Source of the DNA: Sarcophilus harrisii
Taxonomy: Eukaryota > Chordata > Mammalia > Dasyuromorphia > Dasyuridae
Direction: 5' to 3'
Assembly: GCF_902635505.1 (NCBI RefSeq)
Contig: NC_045429.1
Location: 217,561,997-217,625,996, forward strand
Length of the DNA stretch: 64,000 nucleotides
Below the pieces are notes generated by a model. It did not search any database, was not told the origin of the DNA, and saw nothing but the letters and a program-made list of their open reading frames with translations. This document shows positions 49,141 to 52,685 of this stretch, in pieces; position 1 is the stretch's first letter, and every line of letters starts with the position of its first letter. A program made the translations under genes and the position numbers.

Positions 49141-50223
49141 ATAATGTAATCATTATAAGTTTCTTGTGATGGGTTAAACAAAGAATTCAAGAGAAATGCC
49201 AGGATCAGGCTTTTTTTCCTGATCAACGAACAAAAGTATATCATAGTAAAAATTAAGCCTGTCCCAAATGTCTTTAGCCCACAACTACCCAGAAGAATTC
49301 TCTCTTTCCATTATTGCTGTCCTAGCTTAGAACACATTGCCTTTTAAGCTTCTTTGGGATTGTCTGGCACAGATTATGACTATGGGTGACAATACAGTAG
49401 TTTTGAGTTAAAAGAGTAACATGTCTGTTGTGAGGTGAAGCACTATATTGTATCCAGTTTTATTTGATGAATGTGCTTCCAAGGCAGATTGAATAATATT
49501 GATGTTCTATATTAGTGCATGATACAGAAAAGTTACATTAACTGCTGCTTTTGATCTATGAAACTGAAAGTAGGAGTCAACTTGTTTCCTTCCCCAGATG
49601 TCCTGAGGAAAGAGATAGTTTCTATACTTTCTAGTAAACGTAGTATTAGCAAGTATTGCTAGAGTACTACTGGAGATTAGCTTGGGTAACTAGTCAGTAG
49701 AGAAGACTCTGTGTAAATCCTTATTCTTACCCTGCCCCATAAGTCTGTTTCATCAAATTTAAGGTCAGTTTTAGGAGCTTAGAATGGTTCTTGGTAACCC
49801 TGTTCTTGTCCAAATTTATTTCTCTCGAATATATTCTAACATGTAGTGCTTGTATATTTGTGTATGTGTGTCTCTGAGTGTTTTTTTTGGGTTTTTTTTT
49901 TTTTTTTTTTGCTTCAATTAACTATTCTTAAAATTTCTTAGTATGATGCTCAGAACATTGCTGCAACTTCCCTACAAGAGCCTCCCCAAACCATTTCCAA
50001 GAATACCTCCATGAGCCCTCGACAGCGCCGGGCCCAGCAGCAAAGTCAAAGAAGAACATCGTCGAGTTCATCTGATGTTCCGGTCCAGCAGCCAAGAGCC
50101 AACCCCAACACGGATCATATTGGATCAGCCGTACTTATTGTCATCCTGACTCTAGCATTGGCAGCTCTCATATTCCGACGAATCTATCTGGCCAATGAGT
50201 ACATATTTGACTTTGAGTTATAA
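7260..50223 (+). CDS. UBE2J1: Ubiquitin-conjugating enzyme E2 J1 (complete, eight coding exons)
   Basis: UBE2J1 is the tail-anchored ER-membrane E2 that transfers ubiquitin to substrates in ER-associated degradation, working with E3s such as HRD1. Joining exons 7260-7290, 23448-23521, 26683-26814, 29743-29827, 30134-30239, 32271-32400, 36242-36364 and 49942-50223 gives 963 nt, or 320 residues plus stop; human UBE2J1 has 318. The UBC fold covers about residues 10-160. Catalytic Cys91 lies in 'GKKICLSISG', preceded by the non-canonical TANGRF motif (79-84) in place of the usual HPN. Ser184 in 'RQISFK', a known phosphosite in human, is conserved. A Ser/Gln-rich linker leads to a membrane segment at about 289-305, then a short luminal tail ending FDFEL. 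The start has a perfect Kozak context (gccaccATGG). The linker is the most diverged part. Confidence 0.97.
7920..8180 (+). mobile_element. Two MIR-type SINE fragments
   Basis: The first copy (7,920-8,090) reads 'gacctgggttcaaattt', 'ctctctgggcctcattttcc'. The second (8,095-8,180) repeats the right half with 'tttctcatctaaaatggggg'. Both lie at the start of intron 1. Confidence 0.55.
8185..8345 (+). mobile_element. Possible hAT-like fossil
   Basis: 'cttaacctggagtcacatga' followed by 'acttatgaacttggataggg' and 'tagctgaaatttagtgattt' resembles a non-autonomous element of therian genomes. A G run at 8,217-8,228 interrupts it. Bases 8,345-8,630 hold only a short TATG/TACC low-complexity run. Confidence 0.3.
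8630..8800 (+). mobile_element. CORE-SINE-like copy
   Basis: 'gactgtgtgatcctgtaaaa' then 'agtcacctaatctcag' is the tRNA-derived/core part. 'gcagtgggagagggaatttcc' in pieces with 'ggagttccct' is a distal block seen in some marsupial SINEs. The copy is diverged. Confidence 0.4.
8958..9998 (-). mobile_element. L1, 5'-truncated, ORF2 end plus 3' UTR
   Basis: The inverted L1 contains the 3' UTR and the ORF2 C-terminal region. Minus-strand reading gives 'HMKRCSKSLLIREMQIKTTLRYH' type sequence in pieces and 'RNWKLNGCPSI', both typical of L1 ORF2p. Imperfect target-site duplications (TGAAyAAGCACTT, one mismatch) lie at 8,945-8,957 and 9,999-10,011. It is not capable of moving. Confidence 0.85.
10004..10075 (-). 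mobile_element. L2 3' terminus, split by L1
   Basis: 'aagcacttattaaatgtcta' followed by 'tgccaggtactggg' is the inverted L2 3' end. The L1 at 8,958-9,998 was inserted at its left edge. Confidence 0.5.
10090..10315 (-). mobile_element. MIR/Ther-1 CORE-SINE
   Basis: Nearly the whole inverted element can be followed: 'atttaatcctcat', 'taggtaggtgtgatcattat', 'cattttatagataaggacat', 'gtacagagagcttagg', and 'ttgaaatctagtcttcctga'. Confidence 0.65.
10857..11412 (-). mobile_element. Young L1, 5'-truncated, 14-bp TSD
   Basis: It is an inverted 3' end of the same young subfamily as at 39,907 and 43,603. Perfect 14-bp duplications (agtaaggtcttttc) flank it at 10,843-10,856 and 11,413-11,426. It reaches into the end of the ORF2 region. 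Confidence 0.9.
11850..11995 (+). mobile_element. MIR-like SINE fragment
   Basis: 'gtcagaagacctgggttt' and 'cttctctcatctataaaaag' mark a diverged plus-strand MIR. Confidence 0.35.
11996..13040. other. Intron 1 segment with nothing recognised
   Basis: AT-rich intronic sequence. I see no exon, no RNA gene and no repeat family I can name. Confidence 0.5.
13045..13232 (-). mobile_element. MIR-type SINE
   Basis: Inverted order of 'aactcattttacagataagg', 'aactgagacacagagaagg', 'atggtaagtgatagagccag' is clear. Confidence 0.6.
13238..13512 (-). mobile_element. MIR/Ther-1 CORE-SINE, near full length
   Basis: The element reads from 'aataatagttaatatttatg' through 'gtgctaggtaccatgc', 'gatcctcacaaccctgg', 'tttatagatgaggaaac', 'gtcacacagctaataag' and 'actatccactgtgctcc'. 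It is one of the best-preserved CORE-SINEs in the window and is directly adjacent to another. Confidence 0.7.
13513..14610. other. Intron 1 segment with a long T run
   Basis: Nothing is recognised except a homopolymer T run at about 14,196-14,218. It could be the tail of a small inverted retrocopy, but the sequence to its right is not a family I know. Confidence 0.4.
14612..14755 (-). mobile_element. L1 3' UTR fragment
   Basis: 'aaaatagctttttattttca' with 'agatagttttcaacattcac' and 'caagtaatccaatatg' is the inverted L1 3' end of an intermediate-age subfamily. Confidence 0.65.
15612..15762 (-). mobile_element. Marsupial SINE inserted in L2
   Basis: The inverted SINE starts with its T-rich tail, then 'cagttggggttaagtgactt', 'gcccagggtgatgaag', 'gaactcaggtcctcctgact' and 'tgctctgtccactgtgcca'. 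Confidence 0.7.
15933..16316 (+). mobile_element. Solo-LTR-like fossil inserted in L2
   Basis: This block splits the L2 and is flanked by a possible 6-bp duplication (ctattt at 15,927-15,932 and 16,317-16,322). It contains 'ctctttggagggcctcagg' and 'ccttggtctttagg', shared with 39,290-39,740. That suggests two copies of one endogenous-retrovirus LTR family. It is an old non-coding fossil and the family name is not known to me. Confidence 0.4.
16560..16785 (+). mobile_element. MIR-type SINE, diverged
   Basis: 'tacctgggttgagtcccagc' and, after a gap, 'taccttccaactctaaaatc' are the left and right MIR blocks. Confidence 0.5.
16830..17240 (-). mobile_element. Old L1 3' region
   Basis: The inverted L1 blocks 'ttgaattcattacctccctg', 'tcctctggaattg', 'ctgactcagtttattcagtt' and 'aatagtactccattacattt' are in the expected order, with high divergence. 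Confidence 0.55.
17723..18937 (+). mobile_element. L1, 5'-truncated, sense to UBE2J1
   Basis: One of only two L1 copies seen in sense orientation inside UBE2J1. It covers the end of ORF2 and the 3' UTR, with 10-bp duplications (aaaaggacag) at 17,713-17,722 and 18,938-18,947. An uninterrupted stretch at 18,222-18,533 encodes the ORF2p C-terminus ('ARNWKLNGCPSI'-type motif followed by 'LHELMLSEMSRTRRS'). Human L1 ORF2p ends with a related 'AKTWNQPKCPTM' block. There is no reverse transcriptase or endonuclease domain, so it is inert. It ends with 'aataaaaagctatt' and an A tail, a potential intronic poly(A) site. Confidence 0.88.
18950..19500 (+). mobile_element. Older L1 3' end, sense orientation
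   Basis: A second, older L1 follows the previous one in the same orientation. ORF2-end text ('actctttgatcccacag', 'tgtttatagcagttctcttt', 'ggcaaagaattggaaattt') leads into a different 3' UTR ('ggaaatatgtttaataag', 'gtaattggaaaaaataagat'). Confidence 0.65.
19586..19626. repeat. (CTTT)n simple repeat ending in a T run
   Basis: Five or more CTTT units are followed by a run of about 13 T. Confidence 0.85.
19705..20730 (+). mobile_element. L2 fragments, including reverse-transcriptase region
   Basis: A short inverted L2 terminus (about 19,705-19,815) precedes a plus-strand L2. The latter's text includes 'cctttcttttgcatttgata' and 'ttcttggttctcctacctat'. In frame this gives FDT... and WFSYLSD-like residues of the CR1/L2 reverse transcriptase. 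It ends at about 20,725 with 'tacatagtagatgcctgata'. It is highly decayed. Confidence 0.55.
20731..21027. other. Intronic sequence, nothing recognised
   Basis: No repeat or exon is supported in this stretch. Confidence 0.4.
21044..21793 (-). mobile_element. L1, 5'-truncated, 16-bp TSD
   Basis: An inverted L1 3' UTR and ORF2 end. Flanking duplications 'atagataagTattttc' (21,028-21,043) and 'atagataagCattttc' (21,794-21,809) differ at one base. Its 3' UTR belongs to the subfamily with 'agatagttttcagcattcac', older than the copies with the C-rich tract. Confidence 0.85.
21865..22085 (+). mobile_element. hAT-like non-autonomous element
   Basis: 'gattcttaaactggagggac' at the left, 'ctttataatcctgtgcattt' in the middle and 'cataagtcttaccagactca' to the right match the same family as 6,262-6,420. 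The sequence from 22,086 to 22,625 is not recognised. Confidence 0.45.
22630..23400 (-). mobile_element. L3/CR1 LINE, up to the edge of exon 2
   Basis: The inverted L3/CR1 starts 'gatcacagaattatagattt'. It continues through 'gcccatcaccatcctggttg', 'ctgctgactcattgaacttg', 'tgtccactaaaacactaaga' and 'acaaaattttacatttattc'. About 50 bases separate it from the exon 2 acceptor. It is one of the oldest repeats here. Confidence 0.6.
23448..23521 (+). CDS. UBE2J1: UBE2J1 coding exon 2
   Basis: The acceptor is atttcag|CTGTC and the donor GAG|gtaagt. It encodes residues 11-35 (AVKRLMKEAAELKDP...AQPLE), the first helix of the UBC fold. Intron 1 upstream is 16,157 bp. Confidence 0.97.
23712..25155 (-). 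mobile_element. Long L2 copy in intron 2
   Basis: The inverted L2 contains 'catccagttggagatgttca', 'aacctatgggatctgatgag', 'gctttagagaggtcaaaaa', 'gtttgtatgcaatagggaag' and 'gtggcttgctaatgaag', in the order of the L2 coding region read backwards. At about 1.4 kb it is among the longest L2 copies in the window. Confidence 0.6.
25265..25490 (-). mobile_element. Old L1 3' UTR fragment
   Basis: An A-rich/GAAAA block is followed by 'agtcaagcaaaacaatttc', 'ttggttatgtccgaaaatgt', 'catcttgagtctgtcacctc' and 'aggaggtaggtagcatgta'. The same subfamily starts at 63,895. Confidence 0.55.
25685..25822 (-). mobile_element. Marsupial tRNA-derived SINE
   Basis: T-rich tail, then 'aggcagttggggttaagtga', 'cttgcccagggtcacacagc', 'tttgaactcaggtcctcctt' and a degraded head. 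Related copies lie at 15,612, 35,759 and 48,062. Confidence 0.8.
25830..26100 (+). mobile_element. L2 3' end
   Basis: 'gcctttgcactgactgtccc' leads to the terminus 'ggcacttagtaggcatttaa' and 'taaatgcttattgattgatt'. Confidence 0.6.
26240..26312 (-). mobile_element. MIR-like fragment
   Basis: 'tgcctaccatgtgctaggcc' and 'acactctacaaatatt' are the conserved left block of inverted MIR. Confidence 0.4.
26683..26814 (+). CDS. UBE2J1: UBE2J1 coding exon 3
   Basis: The acceptor is ctttag|GATAAC and the donor ACA|gtaagt. It encodes residues 36-79, including the 'WHFTVRGPPDSDFDGGVYHG' beta-sheet core and the PPEYPMKPPS loop. Confidence 0.97.
26821..28295. other. Intron 3 segment, nothing recognised
   Basis: No exon or named repeat is visible. 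Bases 27,360-28,295 may be further decayed L1 coding sequence continuing from the next feature, but I cannot align them. Confidence 0.35.
28296..28890 (-). mobile_element. L1 5' end: 5' UTR and start of ORF1
   Basis: Reading the minus strand from the right, 'ggtgccaagatgagtgagg' at about 28,885 resembles an L1 5' start. Next comes a CT/GCTG-rich 5' UTR, and then an N-terminal ORF1-like reading frame ending near 28,329 (SRDRQKKMSKKTKMDPTTEI). It is the only L1 5' end I see in the window and appears old. Confidence 0.5.
29340..29500 (+). mobile_element. MIR-type SINE
   Basis: 'ggaatctggagacctaatta' and 'actctcagctctgccgctag' are followed by 'gaggttggactcaatgatag', a typical plus-strand MIR. 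Confidence 0.55.
29743..29827 (+). CDS. UBE2J1: UBE2J1 coding exon 4 (active-site exon)
   Basis: The acceptor is tttaag|GCTAAT and the donor AGTA|gtaagt. It encodes residues 80-107, with the NGRF motif and catalytic Cys91, followed by the HHPETWQPSWS block. It ends in phase 1. Confidence 0.97.
30134..30239 (+). CDS. UBE2J1: UBE2J1 coding exon 5
   Basis: The acceptor is tttcag|TCAGAAC and the donor AAAAA|gtgagt. It encodes residues 108-142 (IRTALLAIIGFMPTKGEGAI...). Intron 4 before it is only 306 bp and is free of recognisable repeats. Confidence 0.97.
30870..31040 (-). mobile_element. MIR-type SINE in intron 5
   Basis: The inverted order 'ataggaccatagatttaaag', 'catcattttacatatgagga', 'acgaaggcccaaagaagc', 'gatgtgaacccaggtctcct' is clear. 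Confidence 0.6.
31579..31622. repeat. Short tandem duplication
   Basis: A unit of about 22 bases built on 'aaaaaaatttcttatttc' occurs twice in direct succession in intron 5. It is a local duplication rather than a known element. Confidence 0.7.
32271..32400 (+). CDS. UBE2J1: UBE2J1 coding exon 6
   Basis: The acceptor is ctttag|GTCACAAG. It encodes residues 143-186 (KSQDFCCEGCGSAMK...ARQISFK), with Ser184. The donor is AAG|gtagac, weaker than the other donors of this gene. Reading past it adds seven residues and a stop. Confidence 0.96.
32700..32960 (+). mobile_element. MIR and L2-end fragments
   Basis: 'ttaattagctgtgtaatctt' with 'aagacacttaacttttctga' and 'tttcctcatttgcaaaattt' is a MIR (32,700-32,865). 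'cacagtgctgaacacatagt' at about 32,915 resembles an L2 terminus. Confidence 0.45.
33460..33680. repeat. About 220-bp polypurine (GA-rich) tract
   Basis: The plus strand is almost entirely A and G, with many GAGA and AGAAAG units and few pyrimidines. Such strand-asymmetric tracts can form triplex DNA. It lies in intron 6. Confidence 0.85.
33990..35055 (-). mobile_element. Old L1 3' region
   Basis: An inverted L1 of an older subfamily. It starts with 'agttttattgatgtctttat', contains a long C run (34,087-34,102) joined to an A run, and continues into the ORF2 end ('ccagaatggttgaatgaatt', 'tcctttgagcacttatctac', 'ttatccattgtttaagaatt'). A 40-odd-base block around 'tcatgtcctttgagca' is duplicated in tandem at about 34,733-34,815. 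Confidence 0.6.
35056..35758. other. Intron 6 segment, nothing recognised
   Basis: No exon or named repeat is supported. Confidence 0.4.
35759..35913 (-). mobile_element. Marsupial tRNA-derived SINE
   Basis: T-rich tail, 'gagacaattgggggtaagtg', 'cagggtcacacagctaataa', 'ttgaattcagatcctcctga' and 'tctgctatgccatctagcta' in order. Confidence 0.75.
35915..36160 (+). mobile_element. L2-like 3' end
   Basis: 'tagattgtaaattcttggag' with 'agtagagacaatatttcatg' and 'cttttgtattccccaaata' is the L2 3' UTR pattern. It is followed by a TATATG/TGTG run up to exon 7. Confidence 0.4.
36242..36364 (+). CDS. UBE2J1: UBE2J1 coding exon 7 (linker)
   Basis: The acceptor is ttttag|GCAGAAG and the donor TCG|gtatga. 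It encodes residues 187-227 (AEVNSSGKPITVPDLKHSFS...TASTS), a low-complexity linker with many differences from the human sequence I recall. Both boundaries are phase 0, so skipping it would keep the frame and the tail anchor. Confidence 0.95.
36925..38820 (+). mobile_element. Long, decayed L2 copy in intron 7
   Basis: Segments in plus orientation match L2: 'ttctgttctccccactcaat', 'gaaactgatctacagaagg', 'ttattttctcagtccttatt' and 'gcagcatttgttgctgttaa', the region around the reverse transcriptase. Poly-T runs (37,647-37,677 and 37,772-37,785) interrupt it. Confidence 0.45.
39290..39740 (+). mobile_element. LTR-like fossil
   Basis: It shares 'ctctggaggatctcag' and 'accttagtctttag' style blocks with 15,933-16,316, and has a TATA-like 'actatataaacaactt' near 39,495. 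It is probably a broken solo LTR of the same endogenous-retrovirus family. Its ends are approximate and no coding sequence was seen. Confidence 0.35.
39907..41160 (-). mobile_element. Young L1, 1.25 kb, 17-bp TSD
   Basis: The longest young L1 in the window. Perfect 17-bp duplications (aagacatccagattttt) lie at 39,890-39,906 and 41,161-41,177. It includes the 3' UTR with the C-rich tract and the ORF2 C-terminal half, but no endonuclease or reverse transcriptase domain. It was inserted into the inverted L2. Confidence 0.93.
41640..41720. repeat. (GA)n followed by (GT)n microsatellite
   Basis: A GAGAG-rich stretch leads into about 25 GT dinucleotides (41,669-41,718). It is a long pure repeat and likely polymorphic. 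Confidence 0.92.
41721..42580. other. Intron 7 segment, nothing recognised
   Basis: No exon or named repeat is supported. A T run occupies about 42,593-42,609. Confidence 0.4.
42647..43210 (-). mobile_element. L1 3' end, intermediate age
   Basis: The inverted 3' UTR ('aataatagctttttattttt', 'agataattttcaacattcac', 'catgctgcacaagaaaaatc') leads into the ORF2 end. 'ctgaatatcttt' occurs at both 42,635-42,646 and 43,356-43,367. If these are true target-site duplications, the insertion carried about 145 extra bases. Confidence 0.75.
43603..44097 (-). mobile_element. Young L1, 5'-truncated, 16-bp TSD
   Basis: Perfect 16-bp duplications (aaggaaactatttttc) lie at 43,587-43,602 and 44,098-44,113. 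The tail is a CTTTT repeat. Its 3' UTR is nearly identical to that of 39,907-41,160. Confidence 0.93.
44330..45065 (+). mobile_element. L2 3' region
   Basis: 'gcctttgctttggttattcc' followed by 'cctggcatacctggtatact' and 'tttaaaactcagctactaag' is typical L2. The terminus 'tggtacagagtgagcactta' lies at 45,020-45,045 after a short interruption. Confidence 0.5.
45066..46137. other. Intron 7 segment, mostly unrecognised
   Basis: No exon is supported. A short MIR right-half ('acatctttcagctccaagat') is visible at about 45,832-45,866. Confidence 0.4.
46138..46560 (-). mobile_element. L2 3' region, inverted
   Basis: 'ttcaacaaacatttattaaa' and 'tgccctcaaagagcttatat' are the inverted L2 terminus. 'gatttttgagaaggacatgg' and 'agaccagttaggaagatact' follow in the expected order. 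Confidence 0.6.
46880..47085 (-). mobile_element. MIR-type SINE
   Basis: 'gtagagctgaaagggccctg', 'agaggtcatcttctcaactc' and 'tatagatgaagaaacagtag' followed by 'ctgtactgggctgcct' mark an inverted copy. Bases 47,086-48,047 hold nothing I recognise. Confidence 0.5.
48062..48219 (+). mobile_element. Marsupial tRNA-derived SINE, 14-bp TSD
   Basis: A well-preserved plus-strand copy: 'ggcaactaggtggcacagtg', 'gatagagcaccatccctg', 'aatcaggaggacctgag', 'ctagctgtgtgaccctgggc', 'aagtcacttaaccccaattg', then a CA-rich/A tail. Perfect duplications 'aaaggattagattg' lie at 48,048-48,061 and 48,220-48,233. It is the clearest recent SINE here. Bases 48,234-49,100 hold nothing I recognise. Confidence 0.92.
49100..49138. 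repeat. (CA)n microsatellite
   Basis: About 19 CA units in intron 7. Confidence 0.92.
49891..49911. repeat. T run near the exon 8 acceptor
   Basis: A long T homopolymer, with another T run just before it, lies about 30-60 bases upstream of the exon 8 acceptor. It could contribute to the polypyrimidine tract. Confidence 0.7.
49942..50223 (+). CDS. UBE2J1: UBE2J1 coding exon 8 (linker end and tail anchor)
   Basis: The acceptor is tttcttag|TATGATG. It encodes residues 228-320: a Ser/Gln/Arg linker (MSPRQRRAQQQSQRR), a hydrophobic segment at about 289-305, then RRIYLANEYIFDFEL and TAA. The C-terminal 33 residues match the human sequence as I recall it. Inserted by the tail-anchor route, the E2 domain faces the cytosol. 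Confidence 0.97.
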   Translation, partial: YDAQNIAATSLQEPPQTISKNTSMSPRQRRAQQQSQRRTSSSSSDVPVQQPRANPNTDHIGSAVLIVILTLALAALIFRRIYLANEYIFDFEL

Positions 50224-51465
50224 CATTGCTTTTGTCTTAAGAGCTGTGACTCGAATGCTTCATTAAACATTCTGCAGTGGGTATGATATAAGAACTGTTT
50301 ACAAAAAAATTTTTTTTTGTATTTGCCCCTCACCTCCCTTTTTGATCCTTATAATTGTCAGTATATATTTAGACAGATTTTGAGGCTAATTATGTCGATA
50401 GAGAGTATATATTAGCAGTTAGCTTAAGGGACTGGAAGTCATAAATCCCACATCCCACCACTGGCCTGCATTATGACTCTTGGAAAATCATTTGTAACTC
50501 TCTATGCCTCAATTTCTTTATGTATGAATTTGTGATAATTTTTTGTAAAGTTCTTTGAAACTTTGGATAAAAAGTGGTGTTTAAATTCCAAGTGTTACTA
50601 GTAGCTCAATGCCCATTTGTATTGAGTACTAGATCTCTGCTTGAGTGGAATAATTGGGGAGCAGAGAAGAATTGAAGAGACGGAAGCAAAGCCCTCTTGC
50701 TTCTGGGGTTCAGATTCTAGTGTTTTGCTTAAATGTCATTCATAGGAGGTGAAGTAAAATTGGGCATTTTATGAAATTTATGTGCATGTGAGAAACCATG
50801 TTTTAGTAAAGGTGAAAAATTGCTTCAGACAAAAGCACTTAAGGAGAAAACGTTACCAAATTTGTGAAGAGAATATTGACTAAGAAAAGAGAATGATGCT
50901 TTGTGAACGTTTTCTTTTACTCACCAGATAGTTTCAAATCCCCACAAATTTTTAGTTTTAGTGAAAGAAAGGGTCCAGGCAAGAAAATAATTTCTTTTTC
51001 CATTGAAGTTACATAAGTTGATCTTAAGATTTGAATGTTGTCTCTGATTATTATCAGTTGTATATCTTTTTAAATTGAAGGTTATATAACATGTTCTTAT
51101 AACACTTATAAATAAGGAATCTAATCATTCACCCAGTGCTACTATCTTTTAATTATTCCAAGATATGCATAATGTATTGAAGAAATGTTTTGCCCATCTT
51201 TTATGAAAAAGCAAGTAATAGAAAAAAGTGAGAAAAATGTGTATTTAAGATGAAATCAATGTGATTTAAGCCCAAGACTTAACTTTAATATAAAAAACCA
51301 TTCATTTACAGGAGTATGTCATGCCAGTTACCCAGGGTTATTCCAATGCCTTGTGGGAAAACAGAGCCATGGAAATATTCTCTTTGTTCTTTAATACATG
51401 TAACTCAATGGCAACATTGCAGGCAATCACTGGGGCAGTATTATTGAAAAGCTTTGATTGTATTT

Positions 51466-51781
51466 CTTTTCTTGTTGTTGTTGTTGTTGTTCTTTTTTTA
51501 AAAATTTTTTGAGTCTGGGTCTCACTATCTCACCCAGGCTAGAAGGGCAGTGGCTACTCAGGGCCCGATTCCACTGCTGATTGATTAGTTTGGAGCTTTA
51601 ACCTGCTTGTTTTTCCATCTCCGCTCCCTGGGGGCTCACCATATTGGTGCCAGACTTAGTGCAAACACCTGGTAAGCTTTAGTCTTAATTGTGGCTCAGA
51701 ATTCCCAGGTTCAAGCAAACCAACCAGCAGCCTCAGCTTCCCTAGCAGCAGATACTACAGGTGTGCGCCATGATGCCTGGC
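51466..51781 (-). pseudogene. 7SL (SRP) RNA retropseudogene
   Basis: The minus strand from 51,781 to 51,511 reads as 7SL RNA from its first base. It starts GCCAGGCATCATGGCGCAC (7SL starts GCCGGGCGCGGTGGCGCG), then CCTGTAGT...AAGCTGAGGCTG. Next is the S-domain GTTTGCACTAAGTCTGGCAC and CAATATGGTGAGCCCCC. It ends CCACTGCCC...AGCCTGGGTGAGATAGTGAG. About 30 bases in the middle are missing. An A-rich, ACA-repeat tail (51,466-51,510) and 11-bp duplications 'tgattgtattt' (51,455-51,465 and 51,782-51,792) show L1-type retrotransposition. It contains the S domain, so it is a 7SL copy and not an Alu or B1. Confidence 0.93.
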
Positions 51782-52204
51782 TGATTGTATTTTTAATACA
51801 GGCAGCTCCCAACTGAAGAAAGGGCTGTGTTCTTAAAATTTATTTGGAAATTATTTGTTTTAGAATACAGAATGCATTTGCTCACCAGGAAAAAATATTA
51901 TGGTGTGTTTAGATTCTGAGGCCAGCCCGAAAAAGACTTTAAATCAGAATGTAACTGATACAAGGTCTTAATCAAGTTTATTATGCAGTTTTAAACCTTT
52001 TAAACTTGTAACTTTTAAACTTTACTGACATAGGTTGTAATTATGAAACAATCTGTAAGTAGCATTGAAAGGCAAGTTTAATTTTGTTATTAAAGTTGAT
52101 GCATTTCTTCTTTTCATCCACACAGTAGCTAGTTTTCATTTGTCACAAGATTTAAAATGAGAACACATTGTGTAAATCTATGTAATGTAGTTTTCCTGAG
52201 CCTT

Positions 52205-52210
52205 AATAAA
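52205..52210 (+). terminator. UBE2J1: Poly(A) signal of UBE2J1
   Basis: A canonical AATAAA in the context 'gccttAATAAAtttgctttg'. A GT/T-rich sequence ('gattgtgtctatcatgtct') follows about 25 bases later, as expected for the downstream element. Confidence 0.7.
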
Positions 52211-52414
52211 TTTGCTTTGCAATGATATTTACAGATTGTGTCTATCATGTCTGCAGCCTAAATTATTAAGCTTCAGAGAGCACAAAGACTTTGTGAAGAA
52301 TCCTCCCCCAATACTGTATTGGTCTGAAAATAGGCTGCATCTTTCCTCTTAAATCTGGTTTAAATATAACCCAACATGGTTTGCAATTAACATTCGTTCT
52401 CCTATTCATTCTTT

Positions 52415-52520
52415 CTCTCTCTCTCTCTCTCTATCTCCCTCCCCTCTTCTCTCTCTCTATCTCCCTCCCCTCTTCTCTCTCTCTTCTCTCTTTCTTTCCT
52501 TCCTTCTTCCTCTTTCTGTA
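52415..52520. repeat. CT-rich microsatellite/minisatellite
   Basis: (CT)n runs alternate with two copies of 'tctatctccctcccctcttc', then CTTT/TTCC units. Confidence 0.88.
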
Positions 52521-52611
52521 TTTTTCATCTCCCCATCTCATTTTAAGAATATGGCCTATATTCAGATCAATATTTCACCTATGTTAATGATTGTGAAGGT
52601 GCCATAACTTA

Positions 52612-52685
52612 TTGAATTTTTGTATCCCTATTCCTTAGTCCAGTGCCTTCCACATAGTAGGCACTTAATAAATTTTTGTTAAGTT
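52612..52685 (+). mobile_element. L2 3' terminus
   Basis: 'agtgccttccacatagtagg' and 'cacttaataaatttttgtta' are a well-preserved L2 end. Confidence 0.6.

Larger units (their letters stand above)
50224..52235 (+). other. UBE2J1: UBE2J1 3' UTR (estimated end)
   Basis: About 2.0 kb follow the stop codon up to a canonical poly(A) signal. The last 200 bases are low in repeats and look like conserved UTR. The end is set by the AATAAA at 52,205 plus about 25 bases. Later AATAAA motifs near 53,727 and 53,831 could give longer forms. A 7SL retrocopy occupies 51,466-51,781. Confidence 0.6.

Noticed and set aside
51321-51512. 63-codon open frame in the UBE2J1 3' UTR
   Set aside because: It runs into the T-rich tail of the 7SL retrocopy and has a low-complexity C-terminus.
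51466-51781. A functional 7SL gene or an Alu element
   Set aside because: The copy has an internal deletion, many substitutions, an A tail and target-site duplications, so it is a retropseudogene. The S domain is present, which rules out Alu or B1.
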